A stretch of DNA of 64,000 nucleotides from Pseudomonadota bacterium (GCA_021805865.1 JAJZDX010000003.1:1-64000); one strand, 5' to 3'; shown: positions 52,545 to 62,121, numbered from the stretch's first letter. Translations and numbers: made by a program. Notes: a model not told the origin generated them from the sequence alone.

Positions 52545-52573
52545 TTGACGCCGTCCGGGTGCTGTCCTATGCT
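52545..52573 (+). promoter_or_regulatory. sigma-70-like promoter of the amine dehydrogenase operon
   Basis: TTGACG (52545-52550), a 17-bp spacer and TATGCT (52568-52573) form a good promoter, followed by an AT-rich stretch (GATTAATAAAGATCGATAAA) before the FAD oxidoreductase gene at 52629. It suggests that the oxidoreductase-to-iorB run is transcribed independently of the aminotransferase-mauED group. Confidence 0.65.
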
Positions 52574-52628
52574 GGCCCATAAGGCGATTAATAAAGATCG
52601 ATAAACGATAAATGAACGGGGCAGTTCC

Positions 52629-53948
52629 TTGACCGTGACGCGGCCGGCGACGGGCTCGCTCTGGGCGGCGACCGGTGCGCCGATGGCGCCCCTGCCGCAG
52701 CTCTCGGGGCAGGGGCGCGCGGAGATCGTGGTGATCGGCGCCGGCTACACCGGGCTCTCGGCCGCGCTGCACGCGGCCGCGGCGGGGCGCGATGTGGCGG
52801 TGCTCGAGGCGGGACGGATCGGGGAGGGCGGCTCGGGGCTCAACGGCGGCCAGGTGATCGCCGGCCTGAAGCACGACCCGCAGGTGCTCGAGTCCCTGTA
52901 CGGAGAGCGGATCGGCGCGCAGCTCACGGCCTGCTCGGGCTCGGCGCCGGAGCTGGTCTTCGAGCTCATCCGGCGTTACTCGATCGACTGCGATGCGGTG
53001 CGCACCGGCTGGCTGCAGCTCGCCGTCGGGGAGCGCCACCTCGAGCTCATCGAGCGGCGCGCCGCGCAGTGGCGCAGCCGCGGCGCCGATGCCTCCGTGC
53101 TGTCCGATCGCGAGGCGGCGCAGCTCACCGGCTCGAGGCGCTACTGCGGCGGGTGGATCGATCGGCGCGGGGGCACGGTGCAGCCGCTCGCGTACCTGCG
53201 CGGGCTGGCGCGGGCGGCGTTGAAGGAGGGAGCGCGTCTTTTCGTGAGCAGCGCCGTCTCGAGCCTCGCGCGCCGCGCCGATGCATGGTGGGTGCAGACT
53301 GCGCAGGGCTCGATCGCCGCCCGGACGGTCATCGTGGCGACCGACGCCTACACCGGCCGCGCGTTCGATGCGCTGCGCCGTACGGTGGTCGCCGTGCCCT
53401 CCATCCAGGTGGCCACGGCGCCCCTGCCGCCGGCGCTGCGCGCGGGCATCCTGCCGGGGGGGCAGTCGGTTTCCGACACGCAGCGGATCTTGCGTTACTT
53501 CCGGCTCGATGCCTCCGGGCGCTTCGTGCTCGGCACGCGCGGCTCCTACGCGGACCTCCCGGCGCCCTCGGCGACGCCCGCTCACGAGCAGGCGATGCGC
53601 GAGCTGTATCCGCAGCTTTCCGGGACGGCGCTCGAGTATCGCTGGGGCGGGCTCGTCGCCATGACCCGCGATGGCCTGCCGCATCTGCACGAGCCGGCGC
53701 CGGGCCTGCTGGCGGGGCTCGGCTACAACGGCCGCGGGGTCGCGATGGCGAGCGCCATGGGACGGCTGCTCGCTCGCCGCGCGCTCGGGGAGGCGCCCGA
53801 GAGCCTCGATTTTCCCGTGACGCCGGTGCGCCCGATCCGCCTGCACGCCTTGAGCCGCGTGGGCGCCCGGGCCACCATCCGCTACCTGCAGACCCGCGAT
53901 GCGCTCGAGCGCAGCCTGAGGCGCCCGCGCCCGGGAGCGAGTGCATGA
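52629..53948 (+). CDS. FAD-dependent amine oxidoreductase (DAO/PuuB type)
   Basis: The 439-residue flavoprotein has the dinucleotide motif VVIGAGYTGLSAALHAAAAG near 35-54, a flavin-contact GGSGLNGGQVIAGL near 74 and the C-terminal GYNGRGVAMASAMGRLLA near 365. It resembles gamma-glutamylputrescine oxidases and related D-amino acid oxidase-fold enzymes that oxidise secondary or primary amines. There is no ATG at the start; TTG 52629 or GTG 52635 is used. It overlaps the TauE/SafE gene by four bases. It is an unusual member of a TTQ operon; it could oxidise an amine itself or help make the cofactor. Confidence 0.85.
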   Translation: MTVTRPATGSLWAATGAPMAPLPQLSGQGRAEIVVIGAGYTGLSAALHAAAAGRDVAVLEAGRIGEGGSGLNGGQVIAGLKHDPQVLESLYGERIGAQLTACSGSAPELVFELIRRYSIDCDAVRTGWLQLAVGERHLELIERRAAQWRSRGADASVLSDREAAQLTGSRRYCGGWIDRRGGTVQPLAYLRGLARAALKEGARLFVSSAVSSLARRADAWWVQTAQGSIAARTVIVATDAYTGRAFDALRRTVVAVPSIQVATAPLPPALRAGILPGGQSVSDTQRILRYFRLDASGRFVLGTRGSYADLPAPSATPAHEQAMRELYPQLSGTALEYRWGGLVAMTRDGLPHLHEPAPGLLAGLGYNGRGVAMASAMGRLLARRALGEAPESLDFPVTPVRPIRLHALSRVGARATIRYLQTRDALERSLRRPRPGASA

Positions 53949-54829
53949 GTGCGGCCAAGATCGGGCTGTTTGCGCTGATCGCGGCCTTGAGCGCGGTGTT
54001 CTTCGCGCACTGGGTGCGCCTGGCGCGCCGCGGCGAGCGGCGCGAGCGCCCGACCTGGTCCGACCTCGGCATCGGGTTGTTGACCAACTTCGGCGACGCC
54101 CTCGGCATCGGCTCCTACGCCACGACCACGGCGCTCTACAAGTTGCGCGGCCGGCCGAGCGATGAGCTCATCCCCGGCACCCTCACCGTCGGCAGCGTCG
54201 CGGTCGGCATCGCCGAGACGGTCATCTTCGTCACCCTGATCACCGTCGATCCGAAGCTGCTGCTCACCATGGTGGCGAGCGCCACGGTGGGGGCGTGGCT
54301 CGGGGCGGGCATCGTGAGCGCCATGCCGCGCCGCTCGATCCAGCTGTTCATGGGCGCCGCCCTGCTGCTCGCGGCGGCGTTCTTCATCATGGGCAACCTC
54401 GGCACGTTTCCCGTGGGCGGCGCGGCCCTCGCGCTCACCGGCTGGCGGTTCATCGCGGCCGTGGCGGCCAACTTCATCCTCGGCGCGCTCTCCACCATCG
54501 GCATCGGCTGGTACGCCCCGACCATGGTGGTGCTCGCGCTGCTCGGCTTCAATCTGCGCGCCGCCTTCCCGATCATGATGGGCTCGGGCGGGGTGATGCT
54601 GCCGGTGGCCGGCGTGCGCTTCCTGCGCAGCCGCCGCTTCGCCTGGGGACCCTCGATCGGGTTCGCGGTCGGCGGGGTGGCCGGGGTGCTGATCGCCGCG
54701 TTCATCGTCAAGAGCCTGCCGCTTCACCTGCTGCGCTGGCTGGTGGCGGCGGTCGTCACGTACGCCGCGGCGGCGATGCTGCACTCGGCGCGGATCGAGG
54801 CCGTGGCCGCGCGCTGCGGCGGGAAGTAA
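53945..54829 (+). CDS. TauE/SafE (TSUP) family membrane transporter
   Basis: The 294-residue protein has about eight hydrophobic helices in two related halves, each starting with the family-like segments DLGIGLLTNFGDALGIGSYAT and RAAFPIMMGSGGVMLP. TSUP proteins carry sulfur-containing or organic anions across the inner membrane, but few are characterised. It is coupled to the preceding oxidoreductase gene (ATGA) and stands just before the heavy-chain gene, where classic operons carry mauF. It may import or export a pathway anion, or serve the maturation role of MauF; both are inference. Confidence 0.82.
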   Translation: MSAAKIGLFALIAALSAVFFAHWVRLARRGERRERPTWSDLGIGLLTNFGDALGIGSYATTTALYKLRGRPSDELIPGTLTVGSVAVGIAETVIFVTLITVDPKLLLTMVASATVGAWLGAGIVSAMPRRSIQLFMGAALLLAAAFFIMGNLGTFPVGGAALALTGWRFIAAVAANFILGALSTIGIGWYAPTMVVLALLGFNLRAAFPIMMGSGGVMLPVAGVRFLRSRRFAWGPSIGFAVGGVAGVLIAAFIVKSLPLHLLRWLVAAVVTYAAAAMLHSARIEAVAARCGGK

Positions 54830-54873
54830 GGAAGCCTGCTGATCCTGGTCCACAACAGCTAAGGGGCGAGGTT

Positions 54874-56064
54874 ATGAAGCGAATCGCACAAGAGGCACGC
54901 ATGGCGGGCGGGGCGGTTGCGCTCTCGATGCTGCTTGCCGCGGGGATGAGCGCGCCGGCGCGGGCCGCGCACGAGGCGCCCCCGGTGCTGCAGAGCGAGA
55001 CGGCCGGCGTCACCCCCTTCACGGGCCTCACGGCGCACGAGCTCACCTACAGCGGCATGGACGGGGTGACGAGCGGGGGCGTGCGCATCATCGACGGGGA
55101 CACGGCGAAGACCGTTGCGACGGTGTATTCCTCGCAGTACGCGAATTTCGCGTGGGCGCCCGATGGGCGCACGCTCTACATCTCGGAAACCTACTGGACG
55201 CTCGGCAATCGGGGAAAGCGCGAGGACGTGCTGTCGATCTACGGCGGCCCCACGTTGCGCAACGAGGATGAGATCGCCTTGCCGGGCCGGCTCATCTCCG
55301 ATCCCAAGACGCACTCGTTCGCCCTGAGCCCCGACGGGCATTACGGATATGACTACACCTTTCAGCCCGCCCCCTCGGTCACCGTGATCGATCTGCGCGC
55401 GCGCAAGGTGCTCACCTCGGTGGAGGTTCCCGGCTGCGGCCTGGTGTTCCCCTTCGGCAGGCGCGGCTTCGCCTCTTTGTGCGCGGACGGCTCGATGGCC
55501 GTGGCCGACGTCGATGCGCAGGGCCATTACGCCGTTCACCGGACCAAGCGCTTCTTTGACGTCATGAGCGACCCGGTGATGGACGAAAGCGTCGCCGATG
55601 AGCACAGCGGCCTCGCGCTGTTCGTGACCTACGACGGCTGGGTCCACCCGGTCCATCTCGCCGACACGCCGAGGTTCGGCAAGCCCTGGTCGATCGAGGC
55701 GGCGGCCGGCCTGTCCCCGGCCACCTCGCACGTGGGCCAGATCACCTGGCGGCCGGGCGGGCAGGTGCCCTTCGCGTACGAGCGCTCGCGCCACCGGCTC
55801 TTCGTGCTGATGCACGAGGGTCCGCCGTGGAGCTTCGAGAAGCCGGGCACTCAGATCTGGGTGCTCGATGCGCGCACGCACCGGCTGCTGCACCGCTGGG
55901 AGGTGCCCGAGCACGCGTATCTGCTCGCGGTCACCCAGGATGCGCATCCGCTGCTGTTCGCGCTGTCGTACCGGTGGCTGTGGATCATGAGCGCCGAATC
56001 CGGGGCCGTGCGGCGCGCCACGCAGATCGTGGAGCCGGGCCTGGTCAGGGTGAAAGGGGAGTAG
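54874..56064 (+). CDS. TTQ amine dehydrogenase heavy chain (MauB/AauB type)
   Basis: The 396-residue protein has a cleavable signal (AGGAVALSMLLAAGMSAPARA) and a beta-propeller body with repeated strand patterns (RTLYISETYW, FALSPDGHYGYDYTF, RHRLFVLMHEGPPWSFEKPG). The HEGPPWSF-like segment is typical of amine dehydrogenase heavy chains. It forms the periplasmic alpha2beta2 enzyme with the TTQ light chain, which follows after two bases. AAGGGGCGAGG is the ribosome-binding region. Whether the substrate is methylamine or an aromatic amine cannot be decided from sequence alone, so no gene symbol is given. Confidence 0.9.
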   Translation: MKRIAQEARMAGGAVALSMLLAAGMSAPARAAHEAPPVLQSETAGVTPFTGLTAHELTYSGMDGVTSGGVRIIDGDTAKTVATVYSSQYANFAWAPDGRTLYISETYWTLGNRGKREDVLSIYGGPTLRNEDEIALPGRLISDPKTHSFALSPDGHYGYDYTFQPAPSVTVIDLRARKVLTSVEVPGCGLVFPFGRRGFASLCADGSMAVADVDAQGHYAVHRTKRFFDVMSDPVMDESVADEHSGLALFVTYDGWVHPVHLADTPRFGKPWSIEAAAGLSPATSHVGQITWRPGGQVPFAYERSRHRLFVLMHEGPPWSFEKPGTQIWVLDARTHRLLHRWEVPEHAYLLAVTQDAHPLLFALSYRWLWIMSAESGAVRRATQIVEPGLVRVKGE

Positions 56065-56066
56065 TC

Positions 56067-56600
56067 ATGAACCGATCCGATCTCGACAATTGGGGCGAGC
56101 GGCTCACGCGCCGCCTCGCCGGCCGGCTCTCGCGGCGCAGCGCGCTCTCGAGGCTCGGGGCGCTGCTCGTGGCGGCGCCGGCGTTTCCGCTGCTGCCGGT
56201 GCAGCGGGCGCGCGCGGCGGATGCCGCCAAGGGCACCGATTTCAGCCGCGCGGCGCAGACGCACGATGACACGGCCTGCAATTACTGGCGCTATTGCGGC
56301 ATCGACGGCAATCTGTGCTCGTGCTGCGGCGGCAGCGTGCACACCTGTCCGCCCGGATCGCAGCCCTCGCCGACTTCCTGGATCGGCAGCTGCATCAACC
56401 CCGCCGATGAGCGCGCGTATCTCATCGCCTATCGGGACTGCTGCGGGGCGAACGAATGCAACAAGTGCAGCTGCCTCAACACCGACCACGCGATGCCCAT
56501 CTACCGCCCGCAGGCCAACAACCACATCATCTGGTGCTTCGGCACGCAGAGCTTCGAGTATCACTGCTCGATGGCGGTGCTGGTGGGCCTCGCGCAGTAA
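56067..56600 (+). CDS. TTQ amine dehydrogenase light chain (MauA/AauA type)
   Basis: The 177-residue protein has a twin-arginine-type signal (LSRRSALSRLG, then a hydrophobic stretch and ARA cleavage near 50) and a cysteine-dense mature part. Trp105 in PTSWIGSC and Trp156 in NNHIIWCFG are 51 residues apart, exactly as Trp57 and Trp108 of Paracoccus methylamine dehydrogenase, so the tryptophan tryptophylquinone cofactor can be made. The aspartate in YRDCCG (19 after the first Trp) is the catalytic/biogenesis Asp76 equivalent. It follows the heavy chain by two bases. Export by Tat and folding with MauE and MauD is expected. Confidence 0.95.
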   Translation: MNRSDLDNWGERLTRRLAGRLSRRSALSRLGALLVAAPAFPLLPVQRARAADAAKGTDFSRAAQTHDDTACNYWRYCGIDGNLCSCCGGSVHTCPPGSQPSPTSWIGSCINPADERAYLIAYRDCCGANECNKCSCLNTDHAMPIYRPQANNHIIWCFGTQSFEYHCSMAVLVGLAQ

Positions 56601-56621
56601 GGCGCGGGGGCAGCGCGGGCC

Positions 56622-57302
56622 ATGGTCACGGCGGGCAAGCGGGTGTGGATCGGCGCGCTGGCGCTGCTTGCGGCCGCGGCGGCCCGGTCCGCGCCCCCGG
56701 GGGTGGCGGGCGCAGGCGCTTGCGGCGCACGGGACTGCCGGGCGTCCCGCGCCCCGGGGCCGCCTGCCGCGGATCGGGCCCGGGCCGCGCCCGGCCCGGC
56801 CTCGCCGCAGCCGGTGAGCCGCCTGAGCGCGGTGCAGGTGGCCTATCTCACCTCCTGCGGCGGCTGTCACGGGGTCGAGGGGGTCTCGGCGCCGAAATCG
56901 GTGCCGACGCTCGCGGGGCTGACCGGCAGTTTCCTCTGCACGCGTCAGGGGCGGCAGTTCATCGTGCGCCTGCCGGATGTGGCGCTGAGCGGCCTCTCGA
57001 GCCCGATGCTGACGAAGGTGATGAACTGGGTGGTGTTTGACATGGGCGCGCCGGTGGCCGGCGGGAGCCGGGCTCCTCGATACACCGTGGCGGAGGTGGC
57101 GCGGCTGCGCCGCGAGCCCTTGACGCAGAACGGGCTGACGCCCTATCGCGAGCAGGTCGTGGCACGGATCGAGGCTCGCTGCGCGGTGCCCGCGGCGCTC
57201 GAGGTCTACGGCGAGGCCTACTCGAGGGGCGTACCATCCGCCTCGCCCAAGAGCCGGAGAGCCGATCGGAGGAATCATGCCGATGACGCTGCACATCAAT
57301 GA
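56622..57302 (+). CDS. monohaem c-type cytochrome
   Basis: The 226-residue protein has an N-terminal hydrophobic signal ([17 protein letters not shown]), a Pro/Ala-rich linker, one haem site [12 protein letters not shown] near 79-90 and a candidate methionine ligand in [12 protein letters not shown] near 128. It probably accepts electrons from the TTQ dehydrogenase or the Mo-hydroxylase that follows. Its last 26 bases overlap the start of the iron-sulfur subunit gene. It replaces the copper protein amicyanin of classic mau operons. Confidence 0.82.
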   Translation: MVTAGKRVWIGALALLAAAAARSAPPGVAGAGACGARDCRASRAPGPPAADRARAAPGPASPQPVSRLSAVQVAYLTSCGGCHGVEGVSAPKSVPTLAGLTGSFLCTRQGRQFIVRLPDVALSGLSSPMLTKVMNWVVFDMGAPVAGGSRAPRYTVAEVARLRREPLTQNGLTPYREQVVARIEARCAVPAALEVYGEAYSRGVPSASPKSRRADRRNHADDAAHQ

Positions 57303-57747
57303 GCACCCGGTCGCCGTCGAGGCCTCCGCGGACACCCCGCTACTGTGGGTGTTGCGGGATGAGCTCGGGCTCACCGGCACGAAGTACGGCTGCGGCATGG
57401 GGTTGTGCGGCGCCTGCACCGTGCAGGTGTCCGGCCAGGCGGTGCGCAGCTGCGTGACGACGCTCGCCGCCGTGCAGGGCAAACCCATCACCACCATCGA
57501 GGGCATCGGGCACGATCGCCTCGGCCGCGCCGTTCAGGAGGCCTGGCTCGCGCTCGGGGTGCCCCAGTGCGGCTACTGCCAGGCCGGCCAGATCATGAGC
57601 GCGGTGTCGTTGCTGCACGGCTCGCCGCAGCCGACGGACGCCGAGATCGACGCCGCGATGGCGGGCAACCTGTGCCGCTGCGGGACCTATCCGCGCATCC
57701 GGGCGGCGATTCACCAGGCGGCGCAGGCGCTGAGGCCGCACCCATGA
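57277..57747 (+). CDS. iorA: 2Fe-2S subunit of Mo-hydroxylase (IorA-like)
   Basis: The 156-residue protein has a plant-type ferredoxin site ([18 protein letters not shown] with a later RSC, about 36-61) and a second all-helical 2Fe-2S domain ([12 protein letters not shown] near 98, NLCRCGTY near 130). It passes electrons from the molybdenum site of the large subunit to the cytochrome. It overlaps the cytochrome gene upstream and the large-subunit gene by four bases downstream. IorA-like subunits serve isoquinoline, nicotinate and aldehyde hydroxylases. Confidence 0.92.
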   Translation: MPMTLHINEHPVAVEASADTPLLWVLRDELGLTGTKYGCGMGLCGACTVQVSGQAVRSCVTTLAAVQGKPITTIEGIGHDRLGRAVQEAWLALGVPQCGYCQAGQIMSAVSLLHGSPQPTDAEIDAAMAGNLCRCGTYPRIRAAIHQAAQALRPHP

Positions 57748-60053
57748 GCGCTCCCGAAGCCGGCGCCCCGCCCGGGATCACGCGCCGCACCGTGGTGAAA
57801 GGCGCCGCCGCGCTCGGCGCTCTGGTGCTGTGCGTGCGCCAGTCGGGCCAGATCGCGCTCGCCGCGCCCCGCCCGTACGGAGTGGCCGCCGAGCCCGGCG
57901 GGGCCGTCGAGAACCCCCTGGTGTTCGTGGCGGTGCACCCCGATGACACGGTCACCATCACGGTGCAGCGGGTGGAGATGGGCCAGGGCATTCGCACCAG
58001 TCTTGCCCTGGTGGTGGCCGATGAGCTCGAGGCCGAGTGGCCGCGGGTGCGCGTCGAGCAGGCCCCGGCCGACCAGAGGCGCTACGGCAACGAGGACACC
58101 GACGGCTCGCGCAGCATGCGCCATTTCTTCGAGCCGATGCGCCGCGTGGGCGCGGCGGCCCGCATGATGCTCGAGAGCGCCGCCGCGGCGCGCTGGGGGG
58201 TGCCGGTGAGCGAGGTGCGGGCCGAGCGCCAGCAGGTCTGGCACCGCGGCAGCGGCCGGCGGCTCACCTACGGGGAGCTGGCCGCGCAGGCGGCGCGCGA
58301 GCCGGTTCCGCCCCGGGATCGGCTGCGCCTGAAGTCCCCGGAGCAGTTCCGCTACATCGGCAAGTCGAGCACCCGCAACATCAGCGGCGCGGACATCGTT
58401 TCCGGGCGCGCCGTGTACGGCATCGATACCCGCCTCGAGGGCCTGCTCTATGCGGTCGTGGCGCGGCCCGCGGTGCTCGGCGGCAAGGTGGTCCGGTACG
58501 AGGCGCAGGCGGCGCTCGCCGTGCCCGGGGTGGTGCGGATCGTCGAGATTCCCTCGCACGCGCTGCCGGCCGGGTACTACCCGATGGGTGGCGTGGCGGT
58601 GATCGCCCGCAACACCTGGGCGGCCTTGAAGGGCCGCGGGCTGCTCAAGATCGAGTGGGACGAGGGACCGAACGGGAGCTTCGACTCGAGGCGGTTCGAG
58701 GCGGTGTTGGAGCGGGCGGCCCGCCACCCCGCCAAGGTCGTGCGCAACGACGGCGATGCCTCCTCGGTGCTGAGGGGCCCGGGGCGGCACATCGAGGCGC
58801 AGTATTACCTGCCGTTCCTCGCCCATGCCTCGATGGAGCCGCCGGCGGCGACCGCGCGCATCCTCGAGGGGCATTACGAGGTGTGGGCGCCCTCGCAGGC
58901 GCCGCAGGCCACGCGGGATCTGGTGAGCGGACTGCTGGGCGTGAAGGAGGCGGATGTCACGGTGCACATCACGCTGCTCGGCGGGGCGTTCGGGCGCAAG
59001 TCGCTGCCGGACTTCGCGGGCGAGGCGGCGCTGCTGAGCCAGGCGATGCGCGGGGCGCCCGTGCGCATCATGTGGACGCGCGAGGATGACATCCGCCACG
59101 ATTACTATCAGGCCGCGGCGCTCGAGCGCCTGGAGGCGGTCCTCGGGGAGGACGGCCTGCCGCTCGCCTGGCTGCACCGCTCCGCCTCCCCGACCGAGGA
59201 TGCCACGTTCGAGGCCGGGGCCGAGGGGGAGGATGATACCGAGTACGGCCAGGGGATGATCAATATCCCCTTCCGGATCCCCAACATCCGCCTGGAGATC
59301 CCGAAGGTGCCGGCCTACACCCGCATCGGCTGGTTCCGCTCCGTGTACAACATCGCGCACGGCTTCGCGATCCAGAGCTTCCTCGATGAACTGGCGCACG
59401 CCGCCGGCCGCGATCCCCGGGAGTATCAGCTGGCCCTCATCGGCCCGCCGCGGCGCATCGATCCGCGCTCGCTGTCGGATGAGTGGAACTACGGCGAGTC
59501 ACCCGTACGCTACCCGCTCGACACCGGGCGGCTGCGCGCCGTGATCGAGCGCGCCGGCGCCGAGGCGGGCTGGGGACGGCCGATGGGGCAAGGGCGGGGC
59601 CTCGGACTGGCGGCCACCTACAGCTTCATGAGCTACGCCGCCGCGGTGGTCGAGGTCGAAGTCGACGCCCGCGGCGAGATCACCGTCCCGCGGGTCGATA
59701 TCGCCTTCGACTGCGGCCCCCAGGTCAACCCCGATCGCGTGCGCGCCCAGCTCGAGGGCGCCTGCATCATGGGGCTCACCCTGGCGCTGCACGGGCAGAT
59801 CACGTTCCAGGACGGGCGCGTGCAGCAGTCGAACTTCAACGACTTCCCGGTGCTGCGCATGCCGCAGGCGCCCAAGGACATCCGGGTGCACCTGCAGCCG
59901 GCGCGCTTCGAGGTGCCCCTCGGCGGGGTCGGGGAGCCGGGTCTGCCCCCGATCGCCCCCGCGCTCGCCAACGCGATCTTCGCCGCCACGGGCCGGCGCA
60001 TCCGCCGCCTGCCCATCGCCGCACAGCTTCGCCGGCCGCCGCAGGCCTCGTGA
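57744..60053 (+). CDS. iorB: molybdopterin-binding subunit (IorB-like)
   Basis: The 769-residue xanthine oxidase-family large subunit has a Tat signal ([18 protein letters not shown]), [20 protein letters not shown] near 85, [13 protein letters not shown] near 365, [10 protein letters not shown] near 410 and [20 protein letters not shown] near 730 with the catalytic glutamate. It has no FAD domain, so electrons leave through IorA and cytochrome c in the periplasm. Substrates of relatives include isoquinoline and aldehydes; oxidation of the aldehyde produced by the TTQ dehydrogenase is a sensible guess. It is the last gene of the operon. Confidence 0.92.
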   Translation: MSAPEAGAPPGITRRTVVKGAAALGALVLCVRQSGQIALAAPRPYGVAAEPGGAVENPLVFVAVHPDDTVTITVQRVEMGQGIRTSLALVVADELEAEWPRVRVEQAPADQRRYGNEDTDGSRSMRHFFEPMRRVGAAARMMLESAAAARWGVPVSEVRAERQQVWHRGSGRRLTYGELAAQAAREPVPPRDRLRLKSPEQFRYIGKSSTRNISGADIVSGRAVYGIDTRLEGLLYAVVARPAVLGGKVVRYEAQAALAVPGVVRIVEIPSHALPAGYYPMGGVAVIARNTWAALKGRGLLKIEWDEGPNGSFDSRRFEAVLERAARHPAKVVRNDGDASSVLRGPGRHIEAQYYLPFLAHASMEPPAATARILEGHYEVWAPSQAPQATRDLVSGLLGVKEADVTVHITLLGGAFGRKSLPDFAGEAALLSQAMRGAPVRIMWTREDDIRHDYYQAAALERLEAVLGEDGLPLAWLHRSASPTEDATFEAGAEGEDDTEYGQGMINIPFRIPNIRLEIPKVPAYTRIGWFRSVYNIAHGFAIQSFLDELAHAAGRDPREYQLALIGPPRRIDPRSLSDEWNYGESPVRYPLDTGRLRAVIERAGAEAGWGRPMGQGRGLGLAATYSFMSYAAAVVEVEVDARGEITVPRVDIAFDCGPQVNPDRVRAQLEGACIMGLTLALHGQITFQDGRVQQSNFNDFPVLRMPQAPKDIRVHLQPARFEVPLGGVGEPGLPPIAPALANAIFAATGRRIRRLPIAAQLRRPPQAS

Positions 60054-60156
60054 GGTCGCCCGCCGCACGGTCCTCGATGCACTCGCGCCCGCTCATGTCC
60101 CACAGCGGTCCGGTTCGAAGGATGCTCGCCGGAGCGGCGCACGGGATTTGCCGCGC

Positions 60157-60481
60157 TCATTCGAACGGGTTCAGGACCCGCACCTCGAATCCGGAGAGCT
60201 CGCGCACGTTGCGCGTTACGACCGTCAGATCGTGCACGAGTGCCCTCGCCGCAATCATGGGGTCTTCGTAGATGGTGCCGGACTGGCGGTGCCTGAGCTT
60301 CGCCCATCGGCGAAAGCACGCTGCATCCATCACGAGCACGCTGTATGAATCTGCCACCTGATCCGCCCATGCCCCGGGTTCCGCGGCGCGTGATGATTTG
60401 CGGCCCTTCCCGGACACAGCGCTCGGGGAGCTCGCTGAAGCGGGCTTTCGCGTCCTGTACAGGCCAGGATTTTGTCTTCAT
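60157..60481 (-). pseudogene. deletion-fused phd-vapC toxin-antitoxin relic
   Basis: From ATG 60481 the minus strand encodes the first 36 residues of a Phd/YefM-type antitoxin ([20 protein letters not shown] to IITRRGTR). In the next frame it continues with the last 75 or so residues of a VapC-like PIN toxin ([19 protein letters not shown], then [20 protein letters not shown], ending VLNPFE). The C-terminal half of the antitoxin and the N-terminal half of the toxin, including its first catalytic aspartate, are gone. One deletion with a frameshift at about 60375 explains this. It is inactive. Confidence 0.8.
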
Positions 60482-60680
60482 TCATTCACGATAAGACTAG
60501 TCAAATCGGTTCGGCGCACCGTGCGGTGCCCGAGTGCAACGGAGTTTTGCCGCCAGGGGGGGCGGCTCTCGAGGAGCGCCTTTGCGGCTGTCCACAGGCT
60601 GAGGTGATGCGGCAGATCCTGCCGAGCGCTGCCATCCGCCCTACCCGCGCAGCGGACATCGGACGGCCTGCGTTCGGACC

Positions 60681-61184
60681 TCAGGAGCCGCCCTTGCCGA
60701 GCGTCGCGGTGCGCAGCCGATGCACCTGCATCGGCGAGAGCGGCTTGCCGGCGCGCACGCGGGCGATGTCCGCCGGCTTGAACACCGGGCCCTTCCAGTG
60801 CAGCTTGCCGGCGGCGTCGAGGCTCGCGACGTAGTTGAGCGCGGCGGCGAGCTCCTGATTCGAGAGAGCGGCGAAGGAGGGCATCACGCCGCCGACGATC
60901 GGGGTGGCATCGACGGTGATCGTGCCCATCATTCCATAGAGCACCACGTGCTCGAGGTAGGCGCGCCCGGCGGCCGTCGCGGCGATCTTGCCCACGCGCC
61001 CGGCGAGGCGCGGGAACTGTCCGGGCACGCCCACGGCGCGAAGCTGGTGGCACATGGAGCAGTTGGCGTCGAAGACCGCACTGCGAGGAGCGGTGGCCGC
61101 GGCGGCCGCGGCCCACGGGCCGCAGAGGAGGAGGGCGGCGGTGGGCCACAGGCCGGTGCGTGAGCGGAGGGGCGGGTTCGGCAT
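60681..61184 (-). CDS. monohaem c-type cytochrome
   Basis: The 167-residue secreted protein has a signal (TAALLLCGPWAAAAAATA), one haem site FDANCSMCHQLRAVGVPG near 38-55 and a candidate methionine ligand in GGVMPSFAALS near 97-107. It is shaped like small cytochrome c electron carriers associated with PQQ or Mo dehydrogenases. It lies five bases downstream of the IclR regulator gene and on its strand, so both may be one transcript, opposite to the amine operon. Confidence 0.88.
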   Translation of the reverse strand: MPNPPLRSRTGLWPTAALLLCGPWAAAAAATAPRSAVFDANCSMCHQLRAVGVPGQFPRLAGRVGKIAATAAGRAYLEHVVLYGMMGTITVDATPIVGGVMPSFAALSNQELAAALNYVASLDAAGKLHWKGPVFKPADIARVRAGKPLSPMQVHRLRTATLGKGGS

Positions 61185-61189
61185 GAGGA

Positions 61190-62080
61190 TTACCCGAGCA
61201 GGGGGGAAGGGGAGCCGTGGGCGGGAGGGGCGGCGCCGCTTGAGACGGCGCGGGCGGTCTCGATCAGCAGCGGCGCGAGCTTCGCGCGCATCTCATCGAG
61301 CCTCCAGCGGCTGGTCGGCGCCGAGATGTTGATGGCGCCGACCGGATGGCCGCCCTCGCCGATCACCGGCGCCGCGACGGTGAGGTCGCCCCGGTAGCAC
61401 TCCTGCTCGGAGCAGGCGTAGCCGTCGTGGCGGACCGCCTCGATGAGCGCCAGGATGCGCCGCGGATCGGTGACCGTCATCGGTGTGAGCGCCCGCAGGG
61501 GCGAGCCGCCCAGCATCTGCTGCACCTGCGCGGAGGGCAGCGCGGAGAGATAGGCGCGCCCGGAGGCCGTGCAGTACATGGGCAATCGGGTGCCGAGCGG
61601 GAAATCGATGAGGAAGCGCTTGTGGCTCGGGAATCGGGCGACGAACACCATGTCGGTCCCATCGGGCTCGGAGAGGCTCACGGACTCGCCCGTGGCGCGG
61701 TTCAGATCGACGAGGTGGCGGGTCGACTGCTCGATGAGGCGGTAGCCGCAGAGGTACGCCCGGGCGATCCCGAGCGCCCGCGGCGTGAGCCCCCAGCCGG
61801 TGCCGCGCCGGTCGCGCCTGAGGTAGCCCAACACCTCGAGCGTGTGGATGCAGCGCTGCGCGGAGGGCTTGGTGATGCCGGCGACCTCCGCGACCTCCGC
61901 GAGCTTGAGCACCCGCCGGCCCTGTCCGAACGCCTCGAGCACCGCGAGCGCCTTCTGCGCCGAGTCGTTGAACAGCGGATCGTGCGCGGGCGGCTGCGCG
62001 GGCACGGCGGCGCGGCGCGCGCCCTTCGGCGCTCTGGCGGGGGACTTTCTCCCCGTCCGGCTCTTGGACGTGGCGACCAT
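61190..62080 (-). CDS. IclR family transcriptional regulator
   Basis: The 296-residue regulator has a basic N-terminal extension (about 1-35), a winged helix-turn-helix near 40-95 (QKALAVLEAFGQGRRVLKLA, VAGITKPSAQRCIHTLEVLG) and an effector domain with RLPMYCTASGRAYLSAL near 170 and GYACSEQECYRGDLTVAAPV near 230. IclR proteins control catabolic operons with small aromatic or acid effectors. It is divergent from a TonB-dependent receptor gene. Two palindromic sites in the shared region fit its operators. Confidence 0.92.
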   Translation of the reverse strand: MVATSKSRTGRKSPARAPKGARRAAVPAQPPAHDPLFNDSAQKALAVLEAFGQGRRVLKLAEVAEVAGITKPSAQRCIHTLEVLGYLRRDRRGTGWGLTPRALGIARAYLCGYRLIEQSTRHLVDLNRATGESVSLSEPDGTDMVFVARFPSHKRFLIDFPLGTRLPMYCTASGRAYLSALPSAQVQQMLGGSPLRALTPMTVTDPRRILALIEAVRHDGYACSEQECYRGDLTVAAPVIGEGGHPVGAINISAPTSRWRLDEMRAKLAPLLIETARAVSSGAAPPAHGSPSPLLG

Positions 62081-62098
62081 GCCGGTAAGTATACATGT

Positions 62099-62115
62099 CT
62101 ATCGGTAACCGATAG
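62099..62115. promoter_or_regulatory. palindromic operator 1, CTATCGGT-A-ACCGATAG
   Basis: A perfect 17-bp palindrome 19 bp from the iclR start codon and just upstream of the -35 element of the receptor promoter. The second, imperfect copy at 62171-62185 shares the pattern TAT-GGTAA-CGATA. Paired sites of this kind are usual for autoregulated IclR proteins. Confidence 0.7.
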
Positions 62116-62121
62116 CATTAT

